Source of the DNA: Littorina saxatilis
Lineage: Eukaryota > Mollusca > Gastropoda > Littorinimorpha > Littorinidae
Assembly (NCBI RefSeq): GCF_037325665.1
Contig: NC_090248.1
Location: 20,585,137-20,649,136, forward strand
Direction: 5' to 3'
Length of the DNA: 64,000 nucleotides
Within the stretch, counting starts at the first letter, position 1. Every line of letters begins with the position of its first letter. Below the pieces are notes generated by a model that worked only from the letters and a program-made list of their open reading frames with translations, was not told the DNA's origin and made no database searches. Below are positions 9,521 through 22,388 of the stretch, in pieces. Both the position numbers and the translations under genes were made by a program.

Positions 9521-12124
9521 CTATGTACATGTGTTGCTATGAATTTAGGTGTGCGTGTTCCTAGGAACAGTACTATGTAGTCTATCAATGAAAGAGTCTC
9601 CAAAAACAAAAATTAAACGTTGCTTAATTTTCAAGTTTTCAGAACATAGTACATGTACCCCTGCAGCTAGTCTCACAACACATTTTTTTTTTTAAATATC
9701 GCCCAATTTATTTGTCCGTGAAAGAATATGTTAGTTTTGTGCCTATTCGATATGCAATGTAATTCATCTTTCTATGCATGTTAGTTTGCAGATACACCTA
9801 TACAAAATGCACACTTTCGATGAGCAGTTAGATCAATGTTTACTTCCAGTCACTTACAACCATGTGCACACACACACACACACAGACAAACACACACACA
9901 CATATACACACACTCTCTCATACACACATAAATCCACACTCACACACTCACACACACACAGAGCCCAACCAAACAAATTCAAGCAAAGACAAAGATATAC
10001 ATATCGATATACTTATTCTTTCATGAGAATTTGTACAGAATACGTTTTGTAACAATAGCGATACCAGAACACACACACAAGAAGGTCAAAATGCTACCTC
10101 TAAATACGCTGTAGAGTAAAAAGATGCCTCTAAACTGTGTTTCTATTATGCAAATGTAAAAACACCTTTAACAAAAGAACAATGTGATTCCTCACTCTCC
10201 TTTCATAGTGATCAATGCTGGTTCATTTAAAAACATAAGGAAAACACATCGAAAAGCCAGTTTAAAAAACCTTCAACATGATTAAAAAAAACTAAAAACA
10301 ACTCATCCAACTCAGATATAATGTGTAAACTTTGCAAATAAAATGCTATATAAAATGATTAATTATGTATGCTGCACACGCGTTCACACACACACAAACA
10401 CTTGCACCTCACAAACATGCACCTGTTCATTTACCAGTTATATTCAATCTCTCTCTCTCTCTCTACCTCTTTCTTTCCATCTTTCTCTCTCTGAGACACA
10501 CAAGCACGCACAAATATCCCAAAACACACGCATACTCTCATTCACAAATGTACACACACTGGCATATATGCAGAAACAAACACACTGGCGTACACCCAGA
10601 AACAAAAACACTTGTATGGCATCTCAATGGATGTAAAAATGAACAATAGTAACCAACAACTGCTTCAAAGCAATGTGGTTTTTAGTACATCGCTGGCTTA
10701 TGCACAACATTTTTGTCCCTTTATCTTGATCTTCGTGCTACATAAGTGAACTCAAAAACAATCACAACATTTTGTTACAAAGAATACAATGACATCAATT
10801 AATTCTATTAGTTAATCATTTGAAAAAAAGTCTATAAAAAATTATGGTGCAGAAGTTGCTTATTCCTGCTATATATATATATTATATCATTTGCCCATTC
10901 GATTATTGTCTTTGAAAATGAATGTCTATCGTTACAGCGGTTTCAGCCAAGAAAAGCAATTTGCGCACTTGCAGTGTTACAATGTACTTTCATTTCATCC
11001 CAATGACACTCAACAGACAATACAATCACAAACACGAAAATTAAAGACAGGCTCTGCATGACCATGACAGAAATCTCAATCAAACGTCTGGAGACATATT
11101 GACATAAACATTAGCCTAAGAGTTACTGCCTTTACAAAAATGCAATAAATACAGAAGCACAAAATGTTCCTTTTATGAGCTGTACAAAGAAAATAAATCA
11201 CATTATCTTCATTTATCAAGCCTGAGTAGTGTACACACAAACGATGAACCAATATTCAAGGAAAACGCTATTTTTCATAACCTTCTTTTTCAACTGATGC
11301 ATTTGAAAACACAATACACACATATCCATTTGAAATGCCTGTTTTGTTATAAAAACTAACATTCATCAAGACAACAATGTATTGGGCTGTTTTATTTATA
11401 ATGTGTACAATAAAAGTAAAACACACTTAAACTATCCAGGCCAAAGGCTGTCTTTTTTTTCCATTTCATTTTTTTTAATAGAAAACTAAACTACAACTCT
11501 ATTATGAATACATGTGGCAAACATCAAAGTGAGCACATCTGGGAATCAAACTGATTAATGAATATGATGGTATGACAAATACATTTGATTGGATAATGAA
11601 TAATTATATGCATGTTAATACAGACGTGTATACTTTCTACTTTGTATGAACGATTATGTTTCTCACAACAACACATCAAAATACTCTTGAAAATCACAAC
11701 TTTGATGATGACAACAACAAATTCATTGCATTTATGTACTTGAAAGCATTGTTCAAAATGCAGCATTCTATAAATGCAAAGCATGCATATTCCCTTATCT
11801 ACTCACATGTGGAACACAAGATGTATCACTGCACACAAATCTCTACAACAAAAAAACAGCATGCAAAACACAGTCATAACAATTTCATTCAAGTTGAAAA
11901 CAAAAAAATTCCAAAGAAAAGTCAAGCAGAATAAGCCATTTGCATGTGTAGCAGAGTATGCATGATTTCGTTTGAAAGAAAAAGCATTTTCTGACGCTAT
12001 ATTTCTTCACATCTTCACATCAATACATGTATGCACAAGTTGTGACAAACAAATTTATGCTGCAAAAATCACATCTTAACCTGGGAGACGACAGCAGAGA
12101 AGAAACACATCATTGTTCAACAGA
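9521..12124. other. AT-rich non-genic stretch
   Basis: A (CA)n tract lies at 9,867-9,960 and CA/CT-rich sequence at about 10,385-10,580. Otherwise there is AT-rich unique-looking sequence with no frame above ~97 codons and no recognised domain. It lies downstream of the zinc-finger gene on the minus strand and could include distal 3' UTR, which cannot be decided here. Confidence 0.4.
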
Positions 12125-13445
12125 GCTTTTTTCAAAAGAGGTGGAGGGGGGCTGGGTTTAGGATAGACATGGGAGAAGAGATGAAAACTAATTCAACACA
12201 GCAGGAAAAATCACTAGAAAAACCCTGCAAATAAACAATACAAACTTTTTTTAGAAGAGGTAAGGGTTTATGGTAGGAGAGACATCGAACAAGAAATGCA
12301 AGCTGATTCAACAAAACACAAACAATTTCAAGAAAGGAAAAAACAAGAAGAAACAAGTCGCGTAAAGCGAAAATACAACATTTAGTCAAGTAGCTGTCGA
12401 ACTCACAGAATGAAACTGAACGCAATGCAACGCAGCAAGACCGTATACTCGTAGCATCGTCAGTCCACTGCTCATGGCAAAGGCAGTGAAATTGACAAGA
12501 AGAGCGGGGTAGTAGTTGCGCTGAGAAGGATAGCACGCTTTTCTGTACCTCTCTTCGTTTTAACTTTCTGAGCGTGTTTTCAATCCAAACATATCATATC
12601 TATATGTTTTTGGAATCAGGAACCGACAAGGAATAAGATGAAAGTGTTTTTAAATTGATTTCGAAAATTTAATTTTGATCATAATTTTTATATTTTTAAT
12701 TTTCAGAGCTTGTTTTTAATCCAAATATAACATATTTATATGTTTTTGGAATCAGAAAATGATGGAGAATAAGATGAACGTAAATTTGGTTCGTTTTATA
12801 AAAAAATTTTTTTTTTTACAATTTTCAGATTTTTAATGACCAAAGTCATTAATTAATTTTTAAGCCACCAAGCTGAAATGCAATACCGAAGTCCGGGCTT
12901 CGTCGGAGATTACTTGACCAAAATTTCAACCAATTCGGTTGAAAAATGAGAGCGTGACAGTGCCGCCTCAACTTTCACGAAAAGCCGGATATGACGTCAT
13001 CAAAGACATTTATCAAAAAAATGACAAAAACGTCTGAGGATATCATACCCAGGAACTCTCATGTCAAATTTCATAAAGATCGGTCCAGTAGTTTAGTCTG
13101 AATCGCTCTACACACACACACAGACAGACAGACACACACACACACATACACCAGACCCTCGTCTCGATTCCCCCCTCTATGTTAAAACATTTAGTCAAAA
13201 CTTGACTAAATGTAAAAACAAGAGAAACTTTCCAGAAGAGGTGCAGGAGGAATAGGGATAAGAGAGACATCCACCAAGAGATAACCGATTTAACAGAGCA
13301 GGAACAATTAATTAACAACAAGAAAAAAAAATCCCCAAGAGGAACACTTTTTCCAGAAGCGGTGTAGTGACATGGAAGAAGAGATGTAAACTGATTCAGC
13401 AGAGCAGGAACAATAACAAAAAACCAAAACAAAAAACAAGAGACT
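12125..13445. repeat. Imperfect ~110-130 bp tandem array, interrupted
   Basis: Four units share TTTTTCCAGAAGAGGTG-like, AGAGACAT and CTGATTCAACAGAGCAGGAACAAT-like blocks, at about 12,125, 12,245, 13,219 and 13,340. The gap between the second and third is filled by a ~0.9 kb interspersed repeat. Units have diverged by many substitutions. Confidence 0.65.
12354..13213 (-). repeat. ~0.9 kb interspersed repeat, copy 4 (full length)
   Basis: Minus-strand copy with both family ends: CAAGTCGCGTAAAGCG at the left and the near-palindrome ending in ACTAAATGT at the right. The (CA)n tract at about 13,110-13,147 corresponds to the (GT)n of the plus copies. It sits inside a tandem array, so it inserted after the array formed. 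Confidence 0.9.
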
Positions 13446-13450
13446 TTTTT

Positions 13451-13578
13451 GTTTAGAGTATAGGGTAGGGATGGGGTGGGGTTAGAGTAACATTAGGAGT
13501 GAGAAAGAGATGCTTTTTGTTTAGAGTATAGGGTAGGGATGGGGTTAGAGTAACATTAGGAGTGAGAAAGAGATGCTT
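13451..13578. repeat. 68-bp direct duplication
   Basis: GTTTAGAGTATAGGGTAGGG recurs 68 bp apart (13,451 and 13,519). The first unit has one extra GGGGT. Nearly identical units imply a recent duplication. Confidence 0.9.
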
Positions 13579-13632
13579 TTTGGTCGCTTGTTTTTTTTTC
13601 AAAACGTGTTCTTATTTTTCGTCCTTACAGAT

Positions 13633-14021
13633 CTTTCTTTCTTTCTTTATTTGGTGTTTAACGTCGTTTTCAACCGTTCAAGGTTATATCGCGACGGGGA
13701 AAGGGGGGGGGGGGGGGGGGGGGGGGGATGGGATAGAGCCACTTGTTAATTGTTTCTTGTTCACAAAAGCACTAATCAAAAAATTGCTCCAGGGGCTTGC
13801 AACGTAGTACAATATATGACCTTACTGGGAGAATGCAAGTTTCCAGTACAAAGGACTTAACATTTCTTACATACTGCTTGACTAAAATCTTTACAAACAT
13901 TGACTATATTCTATACAAGAAACACTTAACAAGGGTAAAAGGAGAAACAGAATCCGTTAGTTGCCTCTTACGACATGCTGGGGACCATCGGGTAAATTCT
14001 TCCCCCTAACCCGCGGGGGGT
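13633..14021 (-). mobile_element. SINE-like retroposon (AAAG tail), copy 1, with target duplication
   Basis: Flanked by TCCTTACAGAT on both sides (13,622-13,632 and 14,022-14,032). On the minus strand it starts with CCCCCCGCGGGTTAGGGGG and ends GAAAACGACGTTAAACACC then AAATAAAGAAAG. A G-run is expanded at 13,706-13,728. This copy lacks ~25 bp near its head that copies 2 and 3 carry. No tRNA-like promoter boxes are obvious in the head. Confidence 0.9.
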
Positions 14022-14032
14022 TCCTTACAGAT

Positions 14033-14900
14033 GAACAGTGACATTCTAAACAAAATGTTAACACACATACAGGTACATGTAACAACATGCAAAAACATCG
14101 TACAGCGTTGTCTTCACCCATGCATACTACGGGGTCAGAGAAAACCTAAACAGGCTAGCAACAACAGGAAAAGTAAGTGACCCAAAAACTTCAAACAATA
14201 CAAACCCACTTGTTTTGCTCAGAATGAGACGAAAAAGAATTTTAACCATGCATACAAAAGAATATGTGGAAAACATCAAACTGTGAGAACCACATATTCC
14301 TAATCCTTGTTTACTTCCTCTTTAGGTAAAATCCACCCTTTTAAGAAAATAACAAGAACATAAACTTGTGTCACAAGAAACAAATGCGGAGAAAGCCAGC
14401 TATTACGCAATACTGGATGATGCAGTTCAGGGTTCCAGGGTAAAACGAGGTTCTATCAAAATCTTTCATCACTAAAGTTAATGTAGCTTTTAGAAACGAC
14501 AGAAAAATTCAAATTCATGCCATTCAGCACTTTGTACAGTGCTTATTTCAAACTGTTTAATACACACCCACAGAGCAGGACATCCACATTTACATGTACC
14601 ACTTGGTATGATCTTGGTTTGCTGTTGCAAGGTGGGAAAAGAGAAAGGGGGGGGGGGGGGGGGGCAATTTCTTTTTTCTTTTTTCTTTTTTAAGTTATGG
14701 AGCTGGAGATAAACGCCAAATCTAAAACCCACACAAGGTGTTTTCACAGCACTGGTATGCCTAATGTGACAGCTAGGTGTGACCGAAAGGTATCATCCTT
14801 CACAAGCACATGGACATGGTTTTCTGTGTCCAGGCTTTCACATTGAATTAGAGCGTTGTTTCATTTGAACACATACCAACAATCAATAGCGTGACTGCAT
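14033..14900. other. Non-genic stretch
   Basis: AT-rich, with a poly-G run at 14,647-14,664 followed by a TTTTTTC tract. No gene is recognised. Confidence 0.45.
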
Positions 14901-15202
14901 TCTGTGCACAGTTGTATTTTGCTTGTTGAATGAACGAGCGGCCGAAACATTGGATCAAGCCAAGTTCTTGTTACTCATTGGCATTGTTTGTCTGTGCAGA
15001 GTTGTATTTTGCTTGTTGAATGAACAAGCGGCCGAAACATTGGATCAAGCCAAGTTCTTGTTACTCATTGGCATTGTTTGTCTGTGCACTTGAAAGACCG
15101 TTGGGTCGATATATTTGTGAATGTAACTTTTTGTTGAGCAGGGTAAAACCCTGGATAAATGCGCTATAGAAATATTATGCATTATTATTTATTATTATTA
15201 TT
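14901..15202. repeat. 90-bp tandem duplication followed by an (ATT)n-tailed retroposon end
   Basis: The block beginning TCTGTGCA is repeated at 14,901, 14,991 and (partly) 15,081, an exact 90-bp period. The following sequence GATAAATGCGCTATAGAAAT and (ATT)n at about 15,179-15,202 is typical of a SINE/LINE 3' end. The AAAGACC...GGGTCGA...AATGTAACTTT part recurs at 16,492-16,530. Confidence 0.8.
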
Positions 15203-15517
15203 GTTTTGTCAAAAACAAACGTTCCAACAACCTACCTTTCTTGGGTTTTTTTTATTAGGAATTAGACATTCAACAACAAAATGTCCACTCAGCCAGGTTA
15301 TTGATTTTTGGCATGTGTTTCAGTTAAATGATACTCTTATCCTGTGTGAAAGCCTCAACACATCTGTGGTACTGAACATGATCGCTAGCATGACCCAGGC
15401 TTTTGCCCTTAGACATTTCCTAAAAGGCTCAAACTAATGCTAAAACTAAAAGGCCTAATTGTTTCTTCCTCAAAGATACGACTGTAGCAAATGGCACAAG
15501 TTGCTAATAGCAAAACA

Positions 15518-15669
15518 TACAGTGGTACCTGTTATTAAAGTACACGCTTGTGATCAGCCAAACATGTCCTGGTGACCTGTCATGACAGGTGCATTTTGGT
15601 TAAGATAATTAACAAAGGGACTACAGAAGGTGTCCTTTAGTGGGATCTCACAACACAGGTACCACCGTA
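15518..15669. mobile_element. MITE with ACAGTGGTACCTGT ends
   Basis: The left end TACAGTGGTACCTGT and right end ACAGGTACCACCGTA form an inverted repeat with one mismatch over 15 bp, with TA at the outer edges. The size (152 bp) and TA edges suit a non-autonomous Tc1/mariner element. Confidence 0.75.
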
Positions 15670-16380
15670 AATCTATTCCCTAATTGATGAACAGTGCATT
15701 ACATAATGTACAGACTTGTTCTAACATGCCCGTATCTCACTGCAACATCTGATTTTTGAACAGCTGCTGCTTTGCAGACCAATAAACGGTAACAGATGGC
15801 ATGTTAATCACTAAGTTAATGACCGCTACAGATTTTTCACATCTTTTCTGCTCTTGCCTACTTTTTTTATGGACCAATCTTTGGTTATAAGAGGGACATT
15901 TCCAAGTCATAACTAAGTTCAGCATAGAACTAGAAGACTTTTGTTCACAAACAAAGTAAAATTAGATATGCATCATTTTCTGTTACCTAACCTACCATTT
16001 TCTACTGCCGCTTTTAGTTTTGCTAACTTAGATAACTCCTCACAAGAAACACAGGTTTAAACTACAGTCCACCGTTTCAGGTCACATAATCACAGCAATC
16101 ATAAACTATGTAACTGGGTCAACTTAATACTTTTGAACGAAAAGCACTTTGAACATAAGCCTTCATGACCACACAAAAAAGCATTACTATGATCACACAC
16201 AGGGACAACAGTAACATATCACCATTACATGTATACTAACAATGTATTCACAAACACACATATAGAGGAAGGGGAAGCAACTCACTCATTTGACACAGTG
16301 ATGGTAAGTTGAGATAACGTTATCTGCACCTCAGTTAACTTGGTGCAGAAAACAATTTGACTGAGACCTTGAACATTGAT
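15670..16380. other. Non-genic stretch
   Basis: AT-rich sequence without a recognisable gene, RNA or element. Confidence 0.45.
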
Positions 16381-16533
16381 TTCGTCATTGATCATTACCT
16401 CGCCGCCATTTTTAAGTGCAGGCGAGTTTTATTGCCGATTTTTAGATAAGTTCATTATTTTTATCATAATTGTTTGTCTGGCTGCCTACTTCAAAGACCA
16501 GTGGGTCGACGTACTGGTAAATGTAACTTTCTT

Positions 16534-16926
16534 GCTTTCTTTCTTTATTTGGTGTTTGACGTCGTTTTCAACCACGAAGGTTATATCGCGACGGGGAAAG
16601 GGGGGGAGAGGGGATAGAGCCACTTGTCAATTGTTTCTTGTTCACAAAAGCACTAATCAAAAAATTGCTCCAGGGGCTTGCAACGTAATACAATATATGA
16701 CCTTACTGGGAGAATGCAAGTTTCCAGTACAAAGGACTTAACATTTCTTACATACGGCTTGACTAAAATCTTTACAAACATTGACTATATTCTATACAAG
16801 AAACACTTAACAAGGGTAAATGGAGAAACAGAATCCGTTAGTCGCCTCTTACGACATGCTGGGGAGCATCGGATAAATTCTTTCTCGTCCCAACCAATAT
16901 GGGACTCCCCCTAACCCGCGGGGGGC
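16534..16926 (-). mobile_element. SINE-like retroposon (AAAG tail), copy 2
   Basis: Same family as 13,633-14,021, over 90% similar by eye, with the extra ~25-bp head segment containing CCAACCAATATGGGACTC. It landed in sequence homologous to 15,088-15,130. Its head end abuts the remains of another small element at 16,927-17,005. No clear target duplication is seen. Confidence 0.85.
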
Positions 16927-17005
16927 TGAAAACAAGGTCTTAAAAAAGGGAAAGTCTTAAATCAAGGGGGGAGGTATACTTAAAGGGGGTTCCTCTGTAC
17001 CTATC
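16927..17005. mobile_element. Right end of a TGGAACC-type MITE
   Basis: Contains AGGTCTTAAAAAAGGG and ends TTAAAGGGGGTTCCTCTGTA, the characteristic terminus of the MITE family at 34,101-34,282 and 46,641-46,756. The left end is not present as a clear inverted repeat. Confidence 0.6.
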
Positions 17006-18211
17006 TTACTGTTGTTGCTGCTGTTGCTGTTTCTCTCTTTTCTTTGGAGGCAGTAGGAGTGGAGGTTGACAATCTGTTTTCATTCACAGACAAAAGGCCT
17101 CTAACAAAACAGCCCTGTGATTAAATTGCCCTGGCCTTTTCACATCTCATTTTTTAACATACAAAAGGCAAACCATCACTTGAGTCCAAGTCCAAAAACA
17201 CTTTTTCTTCAAGCAAGGTTTTCAAGAAAATTTGGTAAAAAAGCTCAATTATGCTATAAATTATAGCCGCTGTTAATTGCAAAAATATATTCCTTTGAAA
17301 GAAATTTATATCAAATAAGAAAGTGTGATCTTATCATGCTGCATACCAGGGTGACTTTGTTCAGTAAAGAACACAGCAAATCCATGATGAATGAAGAGCA
17401 GTTATGCATGTTAAAATGAATCAGGATAAAAGGCTGTGGTTTTGTTTTCGTAGAAAGCTCCTTGAATTGGCAATTTACAATACACAGCATTTAATTCATA
17501 CGTTGCAATCTAAGGTCATTATTTTTACGCTGATATGCCACGTTTATGAAGACATACAAAACCACATAAATTTCCTATCTAAAATCTCTAAGTATCTCAG
17601 CATAAAATGTGAACATACTCAAAGTGCATATTGTGACTTATATTATACCAGTCTAATAACATTCATTTTTAAAAAACAATCTTCAAAGATTGAAAAAGAA
17701 AGCAGAAAGCAAATGTGAAAGCTGCTAAAAGTTATGTGTATAAAATAACCTTGAAGTTGAAGATAATTTCATTTTTGGGGCATTCAAATTTCAATAAAAC
17801 AGAAACACAATTCATTCATTTAACAGGCCAAAACAAAACGCACATCTTTAAGTTTAAGCTAAAGAAACATCGGATAAGCATTCTTTGTTCTATGTTCATC
17901 GTAAGAATTTGTTTCACAGCCTCATAATTCATCTGTACAAAACTAATTATCACTAAATGAGCAAAAACACTCCTTTGTTTTCAGTTACAACATACAACTC
18001 ACAATCAGGTACGCTTTGTACAAAGAAGCATAAGGAACTCTATTTGTCCGTTGACTACATGATTGAAATTCACCAAAGCAACCTAAGCAGTCAGTTTGCA
18101 AAGAAAGTGTTCGTGTTCCACAGCATGGGAGAGACATCAAGAAACGTTTGTGAAACAGTTTTCATCATCAATAAACACACACAGTTCTCGTGTATTTATT
18201 ATAAACACAGT
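17006..18211 (-). other. Probable 3' UTR and downstream sequence of the zinc-finger gene
   Basis: AT-rich sequence directly after the stop codon of the last zinc-finger exon. A minus-strand AATAAA sits at about 18,196-18,201, only ~10 nt after the stop, which is unusually close. The true end of the transcript cannot be fixed from sequence alone. Confidence 0.4.
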
Positions 18212-21200
18212 TCACTCAAAGGGATACCTGACATTGTACAGCATCCCACACCTGTATGGGTCCTGCATCTGATTTTCATTGGCTGTCGGCCGCGCCATAA
18301 AGTCTCGCTCCTGGCTCATGGCAGCGGCCGTAGTCGGATGCCCCGTCAACTTGGCGGCGGAAGGATACTGCCGATCGTTGAACAGCGGGTAGGCAGGGTT
18401 TTGGTGCGTGTAGAGGCTGCGGTGAGTGTACTCCCTGTCGAACATGGACTGTGTGGGCGTTGCGTGCGTCAAAAACGCGCTGTTTGTATTGTCAGAAAGC
18501 TGTTGCGCTGCAGCGTGATACATAGAGTCACGCGGGTACATGGCGTACTTGTCCAAGTTGAAACTGGCACTGCCGAGGGAGTTGACCCCCATCCCGATGC
18601 CACTGAACATGTCTGTGGAGGTGGTGGGGGGCAGGGGACGGAACTCCGTCATGGACGCTGCCGTCTGGCGGTAGCGCTCATCCAGAGTCTTGGGGGTGGT
18701 ACCACAAGCCGTGCGGCTGTAGTCCAGACCCGACGCGCCCGTGTAGGGACTGCCAAAGTAGGTGCTGAGATCAAAGCGGTCAAGCTGGAAGGGGTTGGGC
18801 GGTTCCGAGGTCAGGTCACGCTGAGTCTGCGTACCGGACAGGGAGGCGAACATGTTGCGGTCTGTCACACCAGGCCGCACCGTAGGGTCGAACATGAACT
18901 CCCGGCCGGCCAAGTAATTGTCCTTGGTGAAGGGGAAGGGGGTGGTGGGGGCGTTAGTGGGACGCTGGAGGTAGGTGGGGGCCTGCGACGGCCAGTGAGG
19001 GGAACGCACTTCCTGACCGGCCCACGTGTTGGGGAAGGGGTTTCGCGGCATGGCCTGAGGCATTCCAGGCGCCGAAGGGAACATACTGTCCGTCATCGTG
19101 GGCGGTCGCCGTAGCAACGCGCTGGGGTTGGGTGGCTGCAGGGAGGATAAGCTGCGCTCCGGGGGCTGGGCGGTGGGAGGGAGGAAGGGCGTGGTCATGC
19201 GCTGTCGCTGAAGCATGGCCTCGCTCTCCGTCAAGCGCATGAAGCCAGGCGTGGAAGGAGGGGCTGGGAACAGCTGGTTGTTGTCTCGCACAGCACTGGC
19301 CAGGGGGTTGAGGGCAGAGTACGCATCATACGCTCCGTCAGGAAGTCGAGGCAAAGCCGATGGGGTGTCACGGAGCAAGGCCTGCTCCACCTGGCGGTCA
19401 TTGGCCAGGATCTCCATCCGGCGATGTGAAGACGTCTCTGACAAGTTAATAGCAGTCGGGGACAAACTCGTGATAACGCTCGTGGGAGCGCCTCCTACTG
19501 GAGACTTCACCAAGTCCATGGGTCCTCGGCTGTCCTCGTGGGGCTTTTCTGCTAGCGTCTCCAGCGCCTGCAAGCGACTCGGCTCTCCGGCTAAAGGCTC
19601 GGCTATCGTCTCTCCGGCCTGTGCCAATCCCTGGAGGTACTGGTAGGCACTTTCTGCCTCGCTGGTAGGCACAGGCTGGGGGACCACAGGGTCGTACTGC
19701 ACCACTGAGTGGGGCATGGCAACATCCTCTGGGAGTCCTTCAGATCGTACAGACGGAACTGGCTCTGACATGGGCTCCGGGACAGACCCTTGGGGCTGGA
19801 GCTCCTCTCGAGAGTGCTGCTGCAGGATTTCTTCTCGAGAGTGATGCTGGGGGTACTCTTCTCTAGAATGGTGTTGTGGGTACTCCTCTCTCGAATGATG
19901 CTGTGGATATTCTTCCCTAGAGTGGTGTTGTGGATACTCCTCTCTAGAATGATGCTGAGGGTACTCCTCCCTAGAATGATGTTGGGGATACTCTTCCCTA
20001 GAATGATGCTGAGGGTAGTCCTCTCTAGACATGGAGTGGGGCTGCATGATCTCTTCCCTAGAATGAATCTGGGGGTAGTCCACAGACGGAGGCTGCTGGG
20101 ACATAGGTTGCTGGAATTCCTCGCGGGAGTGCGGCTGTGGGAAGTCCTGATGGGAGTGCGGCTGTGGGAAGTCCTGATGGGAGTGAGGCTGCGGGAAGTC
20201 TTGGTGCGAGTGAGGCTGCTGGAACTCTGGCGCCTGGGACCCTGGCTGGTCCGTGAGAACCGAGCTTGGCGCCGCAGTGTCTGATGTCTCTGCTGACGTA
20301 GGCATGTGGGTGGGTGGGGATGGAATCATCTCCTCGTCCGAGCTTTCTTGGGGCGGTGGTGCTGGCGCACGGGGAGGGGTGAGAGGGATGTCGTTGATGA
20401 GGTCTTCTGCGTCGGACGACATGGCATCCACCTGAGTCTCCAGGACCTGGGCTTCTTCCTCTTCCACCTCTTCTGGGGCTGGAGTTTCCATCGCATACTC
20501 AGGTACTGACACAGGCTGCTCTTCCATAGGGGCAGGAGTGGCAGGAGGGCTGGGGGAGTCCCTGGGTTCTGGAGAACTCATGTCCTGGGCGTCTGACTCA
20601 CGATATGGACTGCCTGCTCCCTGGGGCATGTTCTCTTCTTCTTCTTCCGAATCAACAGGAGAGCTGGGTCTCAGCGGTGAACTGGCATCTTCCATTGCAG
20701 CTGCAGAGTTGCGTGTTTCTCTGGATCGCCGTGTTGTTTGAGCACGTTTCCGTGGTGTGCTCACCTCCTTGGGTTTGGGTTCAGGTGCCGGAACTTGCTC
20801 TTCCTTTTCTTCTACTGCTGCTGCAACTTCTTCTTCTTCCACTACCTCTTCCACTACCTCTTCCTCCTCCTCCTTAGCTTTGCCTTTCTTTGCAGGCGCC
20901 TTCTTCTTCGCAGGCGCCTTCTTCTTGGTCGTAGTTTTCTTCTTGGCAGCACCCTTTTTGGCGGGAGACTTCTTGGCAGCAGTCTTGCCCCCTTTCTTAG
21001 CAGCTGCAGCTCTCCTTGGTGGCGTTTTTCTCGTTGCCATTTTGGCTGGTTTGCCTTTGGGACTGCTTGGTTTCTTGGGACTGGCGCGGGTTTTGGGACT
21101 TTTCTTTCCTTTGGCTGGTGCCTTGGCTTTAGTGGGTTTCTCTTTTTCCTCCACTGCTTCTTCTGCGCCTACTTCCTCGCTTGTGGTTTCCTTTGCTGTG

Positions 21201-22230
21201 TCTTTAGCTGCCTGTTTAGTCGGAGTCTTCTTCTTGGCAGGGGATTTCTTGGTCTTACCTGTAGGCTTCGCTTTTATGGTGGTTTCCGATGCTGCTGCTT
21301 CTCCTTCTTCGTCTGCTTTTCTCTCCCCTTTGGTTTCTTCACTCTTCTCTCCTTCGTTTTCTTTCTCTTCTTCAGCATTCTCTTGCTTGTCTGCCTTCTT
21401 CTTTTTAGACTTTGCGCCGCCGGGTTTTTTCTTGGTCTCCTTACCTTCAGGGCTGGCCTTCTTGGCAGGTGAGGCTTTCTTCTTTTTCTTTTTCTTCCCA
21501 TCTTCAGCTTCTGTACCTGCTTCGTTTTCTTTCTCCTTTTTCTCTCCTTCTTCGCCTTCCTTGGACACAGGTTCTTTTGACTTGGCTGCCTTTTTGCTGG
21601 GGGATTTCTTCTTTTTGGGTTTGGCTGCTTCGTCCACCTTCTTATCCCCATCCTCTCCCAGAACGTCCACCACGGAGTTCTTCAACAGCAGTTCCTTGGG
21701 AGGAGGGGGCAGAGGGGCAGCGCTGGCCATCTTGGTTTTGTCCCGCTTGAACACACCAGGCGTGGCTTCGTCGCTAGAGTCGTTGTCCGAGTGGAAGTCG
21801 TAGAGATCCATGGGGCGGAGTTCCGTGATGGTCACTGGAAGCTCCTCCCCTTCGCCAGCCGGGATGATGACGTTGACTCTCTCAATCTCCACCATCTCCA
21901 TACCCTCCGTCATGGGGAGGAGCTCCATGCCATCCGGGAGCTTCATCCCTTCCGGAAGCTTCATTCCTTCCGGGAGTTTGAAGCCCTCGGGGAGCTCCAC
22001 AACCTTCACCTCGTCGTTGGAGTTGTTCTCCGACCCGCTGGAGGGGAGGATCTGGTTGTGGTCCTTCTTGATGTGCCACTGGAGTGAGGACTTCTGGCGG
22101 CAGGTGAACTTGCAGTGCGGGCAGTTGATGGGCCGCTCGTTAGTGTGCTGTCGCAGGTGGACCTTGAGGTTGTCCGAGTGGCGGAACGACTTCCCGCACC
22201 CTGGGTGGTCACAGTGGAAGTTTCTCTCCC
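18212..22230 (-). CDS. Zinc-finger protein, coding exon 3: last two fingers and long C-terminal region
   Basis: The exon starts at 22,230 after TTGCAG. One base from exon 2 completes a Gly codon, giving the linker TGERNF. Finger 11 (CDHPGC...H...H) and finger 12 (CPHCKFTC...H) follow, then a 5-residue (LPEGM)n-like repeat and an acidic segment. Next comes a very lysine-rich KKSPAKK region (about 20,880-21,620) resembling histone H1 tails, and nine-residue repeats HSREEYPQH and SHQDFPQPH (about 19,800-20,225). The rest is Pro/Ser/Thr/Tyr-rich sequence to the stop. The zinc fingers imply DNA binding in the nucleus; the basic tail may bind nucleic acid non-specifically. The opposite strand carries long shadow frames. 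Orthology is not assigned: the layout (fingers, basic region, repeats) recalls REST, but the fingers do not match it. Confidence 0.9.
19800..20225 (-). repeat. In-frame 27-bp coding repeats (HSREEYPQH / SHQDFPQPH)
   Basis: Within the last zinc-finger exon about seven consecutive copies encode the nine-residue unit HSREEYPQH, preceded by three copies of SHQDFPQPH and followed by variants ending in REEL. The two unit types share the pattern S-x-(E/D)-x-P-Q-x-H, so they probably derive from one ancestor. Nucleotide identity between units is high, which implies recent expansion and likely length variation. Confidence 0.9.
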
Positions 22231-22388
22231 CTGCAACATGACAGAAGGTATGTTAGACAATCATCGGGGAAAAGGAGATGAGAACTGGTGCAACCAAAAT
22301 TAAACAAATTAAAACAAATATAATATAAGATCCATGCGCTCTTTCATGTATGGAAGAAAAATAAGTGCTAATGACTCATTTTTGAATC

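Noticed and set aside
17957-19114. 385-codon plus-strand frame
   Set aside because: Most of it is the complement of the zinc-finger gene's C-terminal exon. No recognisable domain, and the minus strand is clearly the coding one.
20757-21803. 348-codon plus-strand frame and other frames opposite the zinc-finger exon
   Set aside because: They mirror the lysine-rich coding region on the minus strand; composition (Ser/Phe/Leu repeats) is explained by the opposite strand.
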